64,000 nucleotides of DNA from Lutibacter profundi (GCF_001543325.1 NZ_CP013355.1:682001-746000), one strand, 5' to 3'. Numbered from the stretch's first letter, positions 15,781 through 25,008 are shown. Program-made: numbers and translations. Notes: generated from the sequence alone by a model not told the origin.

Positions 15781-16854
15781 ATGGAATCTGAAAAACTAAA
15801 AAAATTACCTCTTATACAAGATATTGAAACTAAAAAAGTTCTTAAGAAATTAGCTTCAGCTCACAGAGCATTAGCCGAGTTAAAAGGAATTGTTTCAAGC
15901 ATTCCGAATGAAAATATTTTAATCAATACTTTAGGTCTTCAAGAGGCTAAAGACAGTTCTGCAATTGAAAATATTATAACAACTCACGATGACATATTTA
16001 AAGCTGAATTAAATCTTGAAGGTTTCAAATCATTAAATGCCAAAGAAGTTCAAAATTATATCTCCGCACTAAAAAAAGGGTTTGGATTAATTACAAAAAA
16101 TAAAATTTTAACTAATAATGATATTATTGTAATACAATCTGAATTAGAGAAAAATAATGCTGGATTTAGAAAAGTTCCTGGGACAGCTTTGAAAAATGCA
16201 ACAACCGGAGAAATTGTATACACACCGCCACAAGATTATGAGACAATTCTAGATTTAATGACAAATTTAGAGCAATACATCAATGATGAAAGTATGTCTA
16301 AATTTGACACATTAGTTAAAATGACTATAATTCATTACCAATTTGAGAGTATTCACCCTTTTTATGATGGAAATGGAAGAACTGGACGAATTATTAATGT
16401 ATTATATTTAGTAATGAACGATTTACTAAATTTACCTATTCTATATTTAAGTCGCTACATTATTGAGCACAAAGCAGACTATTATAAACTTTTACAGGAA
16501 GTTAGAGAAACTGATAATTGGGAAAATTGGGTGTTATATATGTTAGATAGCATTGAGCAAATCTCAAATGAGACAATTATACTTATTGGAAAAATAAGAG
16601 ATTTGATATACGAATATAAAAACTTGTTGAGAAATAATTATAAATTTTATAGTCAAGACTTATTAAACAATTTATTCAAACATCCATATACAAAAATTGA
16701 ATTTATTGAGAACGATTTAGGGGTTTCGAGAATTACAGCTTCAAAATATCTTAATAGATTAGCAAAAGACAAAGTGCTTAAAAAACAAAAATTAGGAACA
16801 GGAAATTATTACATTAATGAGAAATTAATTAAAATTCTAACTCTTAAAAAATAA
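15781..16854 (+). CDS. fic: Fic-family protein (class II, with C-terminal winged helix)
   Basis: 357 residues. The Fic active-site motif HPFYDGNGRTGR begins at H192; the His deprotonates the target hydroxyl for AMP transfer. An N-terminal inhibitory helix carries SSAIEN (residues 59-64), matching (S/T)xxxE(G/N), with E63 the likely blocking residue, which puts it in class II. The C-terminal 70 residues form a winged helix (IEFIENDLGVSRITASKYLNRL) that could bind DNA. The gene is the only one in its cassette, has its own promoter with repeated ATGATAA boxes, and is separated from its R' by IS481 copy 2. Role in the cell (stress toxin or regulator) is not evident. Confidence 0.9.
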   Translation: MESEKLKKLPLIQDIETKKVLKKLASAHRALAELKGIVSSIPNENILINTLGLQEAKDSSAIENIITTHDDIFKAELNLEGFKSLNAKEVQNYISALKKGFGLITKNKILTNNDIIVIQSELEKNNAGFRKVPGTALKNATTGEIVYTPPQDYETILDLMTNLEQYINDESMSKFDTLVKMTIIHYQFESIHPFYDGNGRTGRIINVLYLVMNDLLNLPILYLSRYIIEHKADYYKLLQEVRETDNWENWVLYMLDSIEQISNETIILIGKIRDLIYEYKNLLRNNYKFYSQDLLNNLFKHPYTKIEFIENDLGVSRITASKYLNRLAKDKVLKKQKLGTGNYYINEKLIKILTLKK

Positions 16855-16861
16855 GTACTTT

Positions 16862-16993
16862 GGCTAACACCTCATAAAATTTATGCTTACATTTAAACTA
16901 AATAACGAACCGACAAACATTCAACTAACGATTTGCTACAACCGAAAAATCTCCGATTTCTCAGTCGCACAAATCTTATAAAAGCCGTTGTAA
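16862..16993 (+). repeat. attC-like site 14 (type A)
   Basis: R'' GGCTAAC (16862-16868) is the exact complement of R' GTTAGCC at 14322. R' GTTGTAA is at 16987-16993. Confidence 0.87.
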
Positions 16994-17016
16994 CCAATTA
17001 CGACAAAACAACTAAA

Positions 17017-17523
17017 ATGAAAAATATTTTTATCTTATTGACTGTTATAATTCTTTTCAATTCTTGTAAAAAGACAAACGGAAAGATTAATATCAATGGA
17101 AAATGGAATACATTATCAAATGGTTTTGGATATATGGAATTTGATATTGATAGCGACAAAATTGGAATATTTTCTCATTTAGATGGAGACTTAGGATTAA
17201 TTGAATATAAATTACTAAATGACTCATTATTTATTGGTTCAAATACTTCATTTAAAATAGAAAAAATATCAGATTCCTTGATTATTTTAAAAAATATTTC
17301 TCAAAATGACACATTGAGAAAGATGAATAAAACAATAATGACTTATCATGAAATAGATTCTAAAAATGATTCACTATTAGATATATTCTATGAAAAATTT
17401 GAAAAAAGAATATATAAAAAATGGATTAAAAGTGGATATGTAACTGAAGATGAATTGAAAAATTCCTTTCTTGATTCGATTGAATTAAAATTCATTGACT
17501 CCATTGAAAAATCAGCATTTTAG
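17017..17523 (+). CDS. Cassette-encoded lipoprotein, unknown function
   Basis: 168 residues from the ATG at 17017; an upstream extension to 16933 would read through the attC site and is rejected. The signal MKNIFILLTVIILFNSCKK has a lipobox with Cys at 17. The mature part begins with Lys and Gly-rich KTNGKININGKWNTLSNGFGY and has strand-like motifs typical of small lipocalin-like lipoproteins (KWNT...FDIDSDKIGIF). The C-terminus is helical and charged. No family was recognised. R'' follows 24 bp after the stop. Confidence 0.75.
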   Translation: MKNIFILLTVIILFNSCKKTNGKININGKWNTLSNGFGYMEFDIDSDKIGIFSHLDGDLGLIEYKLLNDSLFIGSNTSFKIEKISDSLIILKNISQNDTLRKMNKTIMTYHEIDSKNDSLLDIFYEKFEKRIYKKWIKSGYVTEDELKNSFLDSIELKFIDSIEKSAF

Positions 17524-17547
17524 AGAGGTAAATAAAATATTAACTGG

Positions 17548-17680
17548 TTACAACACCTCATAAAATTTATGCTTACATTTAAACTAAATAACGAACCGAC
17601 AAACATTCAACTAACGATTTGCTACAACCGAAAAATCTCCGATTTTTATGTCGCACAAATCTTATAAAAACTCGTTGCCA
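17548..17680 (+). repeat. attC-like site 15 (type A)
   Basis: R'' TTACAAC (17548-17554) is the exact complement of R' GTTGTAA at 16987. R' GTTGCCA is at 17674-17680. Confidence 0.87.
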
Positions 17681-17750
17681 GTAATTTAGGAAAACGACCA
17701 GAATTCAATTACAATATAAAAAAATTAATCTTTAAATGAAATCACATTAA

Positions 17751-18794
17751 ATGAAAAAAACTATTTTTCTAATTCTACTTTTAGCTTCATTAAAATGTAT
17801 CGGACAAAAATCGAAATTAAACATAACAATTGACGAAAGGATAGAGACCATCTATACAATAGCATTTTTAGACAATTACTTTTTAGTCAATAACCACGAC
17901 AATCTTTACAAATCAAAGCTGAACAGTAAATTTAAAGCACTTAAAAACCATAAGGCAGTAGCTTTGTTTGATACATTATCTAAAAAACACGATTTTAATT
18001 TTAATAACGTTACCGATTGGGTGCTACAGTTCGGGGAATTTCCCGAATTGAATAAAGTAAGAGAAGTTGTAAATCCTAACTCTTTTGATGAAAGTAAAGG
18101 AGACTATTTAATTAGAAAATTCAAAAAAGAACTTATTTCCTTTAATCAAGATTCATTATTTCAAGCCTATTTAATTGAAGTAAAAGAATTAAATGAGAAA
18201 GTAATTAAACAAGTTAAACAATCTAAATCTATTCAATATCTTCCTGCTTATTTAGAAAAATATTACGGAAGTGAATTGGGTTCCTACAATTTAATTCTCT
18301 CACCATTAGTTCATTCAGGAGGTTTTAATTCAAAATTCATAGCAGATGGAAAAATTGAAGTTTATGCTATAATTGGACCAAATGGAGAAATTGAACATAT
18401 CCCATATTTTGAGAAAGGATATCTTGAAATGGATATGATTTTACACGAATTTGGACATTCCTTCGTAAATCCTCTAACGGAAAAATTTCAAGATGAGATA
18501 GCAACGATTAAAGAAAAATATTACACCGAAAGTTTAAAAAAAGATGGAAAAACCCAAGCTTATGGAGAATGGAAATATCTATTTAACGAACTCGTAATAA
18601 GAGCAATAACAATAAGAATAGCAAATAAATACTTTGGAACAGAAAAGGCTAAAGAACTTTTAAACTACGAAAAATCTATTGGGTTTTCATTAGTAGAAAA
18701 TATTGTAGAAATTTTAAAAGAATATGAAAATAACAGAGAAAAATATTCGGAATTTAGTGCGTTTTACCCAATTTTAATTGAACGAATGAAATAA
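17751..18794 (+). CDS. DUF4932 family secreted metalloprotease-like protein
   Basis: 347 residues with a signal peptide (MKKTIFLILLLASLKCIGQ). The zinc-site motif HEFGHS (in MDMILHEFGHSFVNPL, about residue 236) fits HExxH. A later acidic helix (LFNELVIRAITIRIANKYF) supplies a candidate third ligand Glu, as in gluzincins. Overall sequence pattern fits DUF4932, a Bacteroidota family of extracellular peptidase-like proteins. It is single in its cassette; R'' TGGCAAC follows 10 bp after the stop. Confidence 0.8.
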   Translation: MKKTIFLILLLASLKCIGQKSKLNITIDERIETIYTIAFLDNYFLVNNHDNLYKSKLNSKFKALKNHKAVALFDTLSKKHDFNFNNVTDWVLQFGEFPELNKVREVVNPNSFDESKGDYLIRKFKKELISFNQDSLFQAYLIEVKELNEKVIKQVKQSKSIQYLPAYLEKYYGSELGSYNLILSPLVHSGGFNSKFIADGKIEVYAIIGPNGEIEHIPYFEKGYLEMDMILHEFGHSFVNPLTEKFQDEIATIKEKYYTESLKKDGKTQAYGEWKYLFNELVIRAITIRIANKYFGTEKAKELLNYEKSIGFSLVENIVEILKEYENNREKYSEFSAFYPILIERMK

Positions 18795-18803
18795 AAAAAC
18801 TCC

Positions 18804-18934
18804 TGGCAACAAAGTATAAAAATAATAGCCGAAATAGTAGTAAATATGAACATTGTAGTCCGCAATAAAATTAGTAGTAAATTGAAAAATTCTACTTCCG
18901 AAATCGGCTACTATTCTTATACAAACCGTTAGCA
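18804..18934 (+). repeat. attC-like site 16 (type C)
   Basis: R'' TGGCAAC (18804-18810) is the exact complement of R' GTTGCCA at 17674. R' GTTAGCA is at 18928-18934. The arms TATAAAAATAATAGCCGA and TCGGCTACTATTCTTATA are nearly perfect. Its R' has no matching R'' downstream: the next site begins CCCCAAC. Confidence 0.86.
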
Positions 18935-18952
18935 CCAATTAGGTATGATAAA

Positions 18953-20165
18953 CCTGAATTCAAGAACTTAACGCAACAAATCATAATCTTAGATTTGTTG
19001 TATGAAAGCAAATAAATATAAGCGACTAACATTAAAAGAACGTGTTGTAATAGAAACCTTATTACAAGAAAACAAGACCAAAAGCTATATCGCAAAAAGA
19101 CTAAATCGGTCACGTTCTACCATCACCAGAGAAGTCAATAAATGGGGTGGAGATTACAATGCAACTCTTGCAAATTGGTCTGCAAAAGACGATTATTTAA
19201 ACAAAAGAAATAAGGATAAAATAAACACCTATAATAGACTAAAAATATTCGTTTATCGAGGACTATTAAGCGGTTGGTCACCCGAACAAATTTCAGGTAG
19301 AATAAAGCTAAAATATCCAAATGACCCTGTAATGTCTATCTCTTATGAAGCCATTTATATGCATATTTACGCACATCGCCAAGCGCGTTTAAATCGTAAA
19401 TTGATAGCATTATTACCCTATCAAAAAAGCCAAAGAAGAAGAGCAAATGCTAAGAGTAAAAGAGGTGTAAAAATAAAAGATCAAACCAGTATTGATGATA
19501 GACCAAAGCACATCGAAAACAGAGAAGAAATTGGACACTGGGAAGGAGATTTAGTTATCGGAAAAGGACAGCAAAGTGCCATAGGTACTCTAGTTGAGCG
19601 AAAAGCACGATATACATTTATTGTAAAACTTAAAAGCAGAAAATCAGCAACCGTTAGAAAAGGTTTTGCTAAAGAGTTTAATCAAATAGCCCCCCTTTTT
19701 ACAAAGTCTCTAACCTACGATAATGGAATGGAAATGGCAGAGCACAAACAGTTCACAAATCACACATCAATGCCAGTATATTTTGCACATCCATATTCCT
19801 CGTGGGAGCGAGGAACCAACGAAAATACAAATGGACTCATTAGACGCTTTTTCCCAAAGGGAACTGACTTTAGTAAGGTAACCGAAAAAGAACTAAAGAT
19901 AGTGCAGGAAAAGCTAAATAATAGACCAAGAAAAGTACTCGGATATAGAACTCCAAAGGAAGTTTTTTATTCTGAAATAGTAAACCATAAAATTAAAAAT
20001 ATGATGCTAATGTAACGGCTTGTTGAACTGGAAATAACTCGACCGTAGGAAGAGTTATTCTATTTCAACAATGCACCGTTTTAAAATAAAAATTAAACTC
20101 GTATATTTGAGTAATGTTTAACCAAAATTAATAACGTTTTGTTGCGTTAGAACCTTGAATCCAAG
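18953..20165 (+). mobile_element. IS30-like element, copy 2 (1213 bp), nested in IS481 copy 3
   Basis: Flanked by AAA (18950-18952 and 20166-20168). It lies 10 bp inside the left end of IS481 copy 3. Same length and ends as copy 1 and the same encoded protein. Removing it and one AAA restores the IS481 left end seen in copies 1 and 2. Confidence 0.9.
19002..20015 (+). CDS. IS30-family transposase, copy 2
   Basis: 337 residues, identical in sequence to the protein at 11992. N-terminal helix-turn-helix followed by the D183, D240, E274 core. Intact frame. Because it disrupts the IS481 left end, the third IS481 copy is probably no longer able to transpose by itself. Confidence 0.92.
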   Translation: MKANKYKRLTLKERVVIETLLQENKTKSYIAKRLNRSRSTITREVNKWGGDYNATLANWSAKDDYLNKRNKDKINTYNRLKIFVYRGLLSGWSPEQISGRIKLKYPNDPVMSISYEAIYMHIYAHRQARLNRKLIALLPYQKSQRRRANAKSKRGVKIKDQTSIDDRPKHIENREEIGHWEGDLVIGKGQQSAIGTLVERKARYTFIVKLKSRKSATVRKGFAKEFNQIAPLFTKSLTYDNGMEMAEHKQFTNHTSMPVYFAHPYSSWERGTNENTNGLIRRFFPKGTDFSKVTEKELKIVQEKLNNRPRKVLGYRTPKEVFYSEIVNHKIKNMMLM

Positions 20166-20245
20166 AAAGGGACATCGTTTACAAAGTTAAAGAGACATAG
20201 TTTACACTTTTTAGGTTGTAATTTGAGAAATAAAATCAAATTATT

Positions 20246-21427
20246 ATGCCTTGGAAAGAAACAACAACTATGGAACAAAAAATTGAATTTATTTGTGAAT
20301 GGAGAACTGGAAAATATACCATCACAGAATTATGTAAAAACTTTGAAATCTCAAGACCCACCGCCTATAAGTTAATAAATAGGTTTGAAAAACAAGGTTT
20401 TGAAGGCTTAAAAGAGCAATCAAGAACTCCAAAGGAACATCCAAATGCGACAAAGGAAAATATTGTTGATGGGATACTTAAATTAAAGAAAAAACACCCA
20501 CGCTGGGGAGCTAAAAAAATCAATAAACTATTGTTTAACGATTTTACAGAAAATGAGATCCCCTCGGTGGTTACTGTTCACAACATACTCAAAAGACACG
20601 GTTTAGTATGCCCTCAAAAAAGGTTAAGAAGAGTCAAACCTGTATATCCTATTTTTGATCCAAAAGTGTGTAATGAAGTATGGAGTGCAGATTACAAAGG
20701 AAAGTTTTTAATGGGTAATAAAGTGTATTGTCACCCACTGACCATTGCTGATTCCAAAAGTAGATTTTTATTCACAGCTAAAGGACATTATAAAGAAACT
20801 TTAAAGTACGCAAAGGCTGAATTTACAAAGGTTTTTAGGAAATATGGAATCCCTAAACAACTCCACACAGACAACGGAAGTCCCTTTGGGTCTGTTCGTG
20901 CTATTCAACGATTTACACAACTCTCCTATTGGTTTATTGAACTTGGAATTACACCCGTTTTTTCTGACCCAGCACACCCAGAACAAAACGGAAGACACGA
21001 ACGTATGCATCGCGATTTAAAAGCGGCTTGTGCCAAACCTTCAGCCTATGACTTAAAAGCACAACAAAGACGTTTAAATCACTTTGTAAAAGAATATAAT
21101 CACATAAGACCTCACGAAGCTTTAGGGATGGAAACACCTGCTTCAATGCATAACTTTTCCACCAGACCTTTTCCTGAAAAAATACCTAACTTTGACTATA
21201 ATTCAAATCTCAAAATTTTAAAAGTAACTCAAAATGGAGCAATCAGATGGAAGTCGTATTATTGGGTATATTTAACAGCAGCTTTAAAAGGAAAATACGT
21301 AGGTATTGAAGATTTAGGTAATGGAATTTGGAAAGTCTTTTATAGAGACGTATTTTTAGGTTTCTTTAATGAAACACAATTAAGAAATAAAGAAAAGTCA
21401 ATAAGGTTAGAAACTAATTTAGTGTAA
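20246..21427 (+). CDS. IS481-family DDE transposase, copy 3
   Basis: 393 residues with D149, D209 and E252 in place and no frameshift. The gene itself is intact although the element's left terminal region is split by IS30. Its promoter would have to lie in the 80 bp between IS30 and the ATG. Confidence 0.87.
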   Translation: MPWKETTTMEQKIEFICEWRTGKYTITELCKNFEISRPTAYKLINRFEKQGFEGLKEQSRTPKEHPNATKENIVDGILKLKKKHPRWGAKKINKLLFNDFTENEIPSVVTVHNILKRHGLVCPQKRLRRVKPVYPIFDPKVCNEVWSADYKGKFLMGNKVYCHPLTIADSKSRFLFTAKGHYKETLKYAKAEFTKVFRKYGIPKQLHTDNGSPFGSVRAIQRFTQLSYWFIELGITPVFSDPAHPEQNGRHERMHRDLKAACAKPSAYDLKAQQRRLNHFVKEYNHIRPHEALGMETPASMHNFSTRPFPEKIPNFDYNSNLKILKVTQNGAIRWKSYYWVYLTAALKGKYVGIEDLGNGIWKVFYRDVFLGFFNETQLRNKEKSIRLETNLV

Positions 21428-21512
21428 AGTCTAATCTTTAACTTGTGTAAACTATGTATCTTAACGAACATACAAAATATTTGTAAGATTATAATCAGAT
21501 CAAAATTTATAA

Positions 21513-21520
21513 TATCTTTG
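21513..21520 (+). promoter_or_regulatory. Candidate -7 promoter box for metE
   Basis: TATCTTTG fits TAnnTTTG and lies 40 bp before the riboswitch. No TTG at the usual 19-21 bp spacing was seen, so the call is weak. Confidence 0.35.
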
Positions 21521-21559
21521 TTGCTAGAAAGAAGTTCTTTTATATAATTTTATCGTACG

Positions 21560-21735
21560 AAGAGGTTTTACTTAATTGTAGATTAATAGGGAATCTGGTG
21601 TAAATCCAGAGCTGTCGCGCAACTGTAAGTAACATTCAAAAGATTTTTATCCTAGTGTTCCACTGTTTTTAATGAAAATGGGAAGGACGATAAAAACTGT
21701 TATAAGTCAGGAGACCTGCCCTTTTCGATATGACT
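21560..21735 (+). promoter_or_regulatory. Cobalamin riboswitch controlling metE
   Basis: Two conserved blocks are plain: GGGAATCTGGTGTAAATCC with GAGCTGTCGCGCAACTGTAA (about 21590-21627), and the B12 box AAGTCAGGAGACCTGCC (21704-21720). It precedes metE, the B12-independent methionine synthase, which such riboswitches shut off when cobalamin is bound. Confidence 0.92.
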
Positions 21736-21924
21736 TTGCTTTCGCGATTTGGAGTGATTGGTCAATTTTGGTGCTATTTTTAAACAACGGGAATCTAACT
21801 TTTAGATATCCTATGTGTTTTTTTGCGCATGTCTTTTAACTCCCAATTTTATTTCTCGAAAAGCAAAAGAAGTTTTTAATAGAACTTTTAAGTAATTATT
21901 TATTCATTATTTAAAAGTAAAAAA

Positions 21925-24237
21925 ATGAAAACACACATTTTAGGCTATCCGCGAATTGGTAGCAAAAGAGAATTAAAGAAAGCCTGCGAACAGTATTGGT
22001 CAGGTAAAATTTCAACAGATGAACTAAAAAAAGTAGGAGCTGATATTAAAAACTACAATTGGAACCTTCAAAAAGAAGCAGGTATTGACTTAGTTACTAC
22101 AAACGATTTTTCGTATTACGATCAAGTTTTAGACATGACACTCACCGTTAATGCTATACCTGAAAAGTATAAAAATCTTGATTTCAAATCGGAACTAGAT
22201 TTATATTTTGCTATGGCTAGAGGACACCAAAAAAACAACATAGATGTTCCTGCAATGGAAATGACAAAGTGGTTTGATACCAACTATCATTATATTGTTC
22301 CTGAATTTAAAAAAGAGCAAAAATTTAATCTATTTTCAACAAAAGTAATCGATGAATTTCAAGAAGCTAAAAAACAAGGAATTATTACAAAACCCGTTCT
22401 TATTGGATCTGTTTCTTATTTACTATTAGGAAAAGAAAAAGAAGAAGGTTTTCATAGAATTGATTTAATAACGAATCTGTTACCAGTTTATTTTGAAATT
22501 TTAAACCAGTTAGAAAAAGCAGGTGCTGAGTGGATTCAATTTGATGAACCTTTTTTAGCTCTAGATTTAACCGATAAAGAAAAAACCGTAATAGCTGAAA
22601 CTTATACGGCTATTCAAGAAAAATTTCCAAAACTTAAAATTATCGTTGCCACCTATTTTGAAGGCTTACAAGATAACTTGAAGTTAGCAATTAACCTTCC
22701 TGTAAACACATTACATATTGACTTAGTGAGATACCCAAATCAATTACAAGAAGTGTTAGAAAATGCACCCAAAAACCTATCAATATCATTAGGTATTGTG
22801 GATGGTAGAAATGTATGGAAAAATGATTATCAGCAATCATTATCTACAATACAAAAAGCCGTAGATATGTTAGGAAAGGATAGAGTGTTAATAAGCACAA
22901 GTTGCTCTTCACTTCATGTTCCTTGTGATTTGGAAAATGAAAATAATGAAGACATATTAACTTCAGAAATAAAAAATTGGCTTGCCTTTGCAAAACAAAA
23001 GGTAAATGAAGTTGTTACTTTAAAGCAATTATTTTTAGATGATAATACGGAAAATAATAAAAAAGTAGTCGCAGAAAATCGTGAAGCTATCGAAAGCAAA
23101 AAAACATCTAGCTTAATAAATAATCCAGAAGTTAAATATAGAGTTACTACCATTTCTGATGATGATGCAAAACGAAAAAGTCCATTTTCATCTCGTAAAA
23201 TCATACAAAATAAAGCATTAAATCTCCCATTGTATCCTACTACAACTATTGGTTCTTTTCCGCAAACAAAAGAGGTCCGTTCTTGGAGAAGTAAATTTAA
23301 AAAAGAAGAAATTAGCCAAAAAGAATATGAAGACTTACTAAAAAAAGAAACGGAAAAAGCCATTCGTTGGCAAGAAGAAATTGACATTGATGTACTTGTT
23401 CACGGAGAGTTTGAACGTAATGACATGGTGGAATATTTTGGTGAAAAACTAAATGGATTTGTCTTTACAAAATTTGGTTGGGTACAAAGTTATGGTAGTA
23501 GATGTGTAAAACCCCCTATCATTTTTGGAGATATTTCACGTCCAAATCCGATGACCGTAAAATGGACAAGTTATGCACAAAGTTTAACCCCTAAATTAGT
23601 AAAAGGGATGCTCACCGGTCCTGTAACTATTTTACAGTGGAGTTTTGTAAGAAATGACCAAGAGCGTTCTGTTACTTGTAATCAAATTGCATTAGCCATA
23701 AGAGATGAAGTGAAAGACCTAGAAAATGTTGGAATTAAAATCATTCAAATTGATGAGCCCGCTATTAGAGAAGGTTTGCCATTGCGAAAATCCGATTGGC
23801 AACGCTATCTAAAATGGGCAATCAATGCTTTTAAAATATCATCTTCAGGAATTAATGATGAAACTCAAATACACACACACATGTGTTATTCTGAGTTTAA
23901 TGATATCATCCAAAATATTGCAGATATGGATGCTGATGTGATAACCATTGAATGTTCTCGTTCGCAAATGGAATTATTAGATGCTTTTGCTGATTTTAAT
24001 TACCCGAATGAAATTGGACCTGGAGTTTATGACATACACTCTCCAAGAGTTCCTAATAAAGATGAAATGGTTTTATTGCTCAACAAAGCAAAAAAAGTTA
24101 TTCCTAAAGAACTACTTTGGGTAAATCCTGATTGTGGTTTAAAAACAAGAGGTTGGGATGAAACCAAAAAAGCCTTAACCGAAATGGTAACTGCAGCTAA
24201 AACTTTAAGAGAGAAAACAGTTTCAAATACCATTTAA
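21925..24237 (+). CDS. metE: Cobalamin-independent methionine synthase MetE
   Basis: 770 residues, the usual length. The enzyme transfers methyl from methyltetrahydropteroyl-triglutamate to homocysteine in the last step of methionine synthesis, in the cytoplasm. The N-terminus LGYPRIGSKRELKKA is the family start. The second barrel contains PTTTIGSFPQT and the zinc ligands His and Cys in HTHMCYSEF and the distal Cys in VNPDCGLKTRGW. It is preceded by a cobalamin riboswitch, so it should be expressed only when B12 is short, alongside the riboswitch-controlled nrdGD. It lies between IS481 copy 3 and a thioesterase followed by an attC site. Confidence 0.96.
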   Translation: MKTHILGYPRIGSKRELKKACEQYWSGKISTDELKKVGADIKNYNWNLQKEAGIDLVTTNDFSYYDQVLDMTLTVNAIPEKYKNLDFKSELDLYFAMARGHQKNNIDVPAMEMTKWFDTNYHYIVPEFKKEQKFNLFSTKVIDEFQEAKKQGIITKPVLIGSVSYLLLGKEKEEGFHRIDLITNLLPVYFEILNQLEKAGAEWIQFDEPFLALDLTDKEKTVIAETYTAIQEKFPKLKIIVATYFEGLQDNLKLAINLPVNTLHIDLVRYPNQLQEVLENAPKNLSISLGIVDGRNVWKNDYQQSLSTIQKAVDMLGKDRVLISTSCSSLHVPCDLENENNEDILTSEIKNWLAFAKQKVNEVVTLKQLFLDDNTENNKKVVAENREAIESKKTSSLINNPEVKYRVTTISDDDAKRKSPFSSRKIIQNKALNLPLYPTTTIGSFPQTKEVRSWRSKFKKEEISQKEYEDLLKKETEKAIRWQEEIDIDVLVHGEFERNDMVEYFGEKLNGFVFTKFGWVQSYGSRCVKPPIIFGDISRPNPMTVKWTSYAQSLTPKLVKGMLTGPVTILQWSFVRNDQERSVTCNQIALAIRDEVKDLENVGIKIIQIDEPAIREGLPLRKSDWQRYLKWAINAFKISSSGINDETQIHTHMCYSEFNDIIQNIADMDADVITIECSRSQMELLDAFADFNYPNEIGPGVYDIHSPRVPNKDEMVLLLNKAKKVIPKELLWVNPDCGLKTRGWDETKKALTEMVTAAKTLREKTVSNTI

Positions 24238-24244
24238 TTAAATG

Positions 24245-24284
24245 AACCCACTTTACGAATTTTAAAATTTCAGTAAAGTGGGTT
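24245..24284 (+). terminator. Hairpin terminator after metE
   Basis: Perfect 12-bp stem AACCCACTTTAC / GTAAAGTGGGTT with a self-complementary A/T-rich loop, 8 bp after the metE stop. No clear T-run follows. Confidence 0.7.
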
Positions 24285-24306
24285 ATCATTATTAATTCAA
24301 ATAGAA

Positions 24307-24693
24307 ATGACAATACAAGAAAGAATAGAAAAGTCTGAAACAAGGTTATTTAAAGCTGTTTTTCCAAATACCACAAATCATTATGATACACTTTTTGGAG
24401 GAACTTCTTTATACCTAATGGATGAAGTTGCTTTCATTACAGCAACAAGATTTAGTAGGCAAAAAATGGTCACAGTAAGTAGTAACAAAATAGACTTTAC
24501 CAAGCCCATACCTGCTGGCACAATAATAGAACTTGTTGGTAAAGTATCGCATATCGGAAATACAAGCCTAAGAGTAGAAGTTAATATTTACATAGAACAA
24601 ATGTATAGTTACAAAAAAGAACACGCTATTTGTGGAGAGTTTACTTTTGTGGCTATTAATGATAAAAAAGAACCTATGAAAATTATGAGATAA
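24307..24693 (+). CDS. Acyl-CoA thioesterase (YciA-like hotdog fold)
   Basis: 128 residues, one hotdog domain. NHYDTLFGGTSLYLMDEVAF carries the conserved Asn-His..Gly-Gly and the catalytic acid, and VTVSSNKIDFTKPIPAGT is the second family segment. Such enzymes hydrolyse acyl-CoA esters in the cytoplasm; chain-length preference cannot be read. It has a separate leader from metE, after a terminator. An attC site begins 10 bp after its stop, so it is, or was, a cassette gene; the R' that should pair with its R'' CCCCAAC is absent. Confidence 0.85.
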   Translation: MTIQERIEKSETRLFKAVFPNTTNHYDTLFGGTSLYLMDEVAFITATRFSRQKMVTVSSNKIDFTKPIPAGTIIELVGKVSHIGNTSLRVEVNIYIEQMYSYKKEHAICGEFTFVAINDKKEPMKIMR

Positions 24694-24702
24694 TGTACAC
24701 TG

Positions 24703-24837
24703 CCCCAACAATGTATAAAATTTATGCTCACATTTAAACTAAATAACGAACCGACAAACATTTTAACAAACCGATTTGCTACAACCGAAAAATCTCCGAT
24801 TTTCCAGTCGCACAAATCTTATAAAAACTCGTTGTGG
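24703..24837 (+). repeat. attC-like site 17 (type A), unpaired R''
   Basis: R'' CCCCAAC (24703-24709) does not match the preceding R' GTTAGCA at 18928. R' GTTGTGG (24831-24837) does match CCACAAC at 26971. The break coincides with IS481 copy 3 and its mismatched flanks. Confidence 0.84.
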
Positions 24838-25008
24838 TTTATATTTCGACAGAAACAAAAACAGAAAAATTGCATTGAAACACAAAGAAATTAATACTGA
24901 CAAATAGTAAGCATTTACCTTACTTATTTTACGGATTTACCTTACAACTAAATGAAATATTTTTAGTATTCTTGAAAATCAAATATTAACACTTAAATTA
25001 AAATTATT

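Larger units (their letters stand above)
18943..21469 (+). mobile_element. IS481-like element, copy 3, interrupted by IS30 copy 2
   Basis: Subtracting the nested IS30 (1213 bp) and its 3-bp repeat leaves exactly 1311 bp. The left end lies 15 nt from the G of GTT at 18928, as in the other copies. The flanks are ATTAG (18938-18942) and ATACA (21470-21474), which do not match, so one flank was changed after insertion, by an adjacent deletion or by recombination between copies. Confidence 0.87.

Noticed and set aside
16933-17016. N-terminal extension of the lipoprotein gene into the attC site
   Set aside because: It would translate the recombination site and bury the lipoprotein signal; the ATG at 17017 gives a canonical lipobox.
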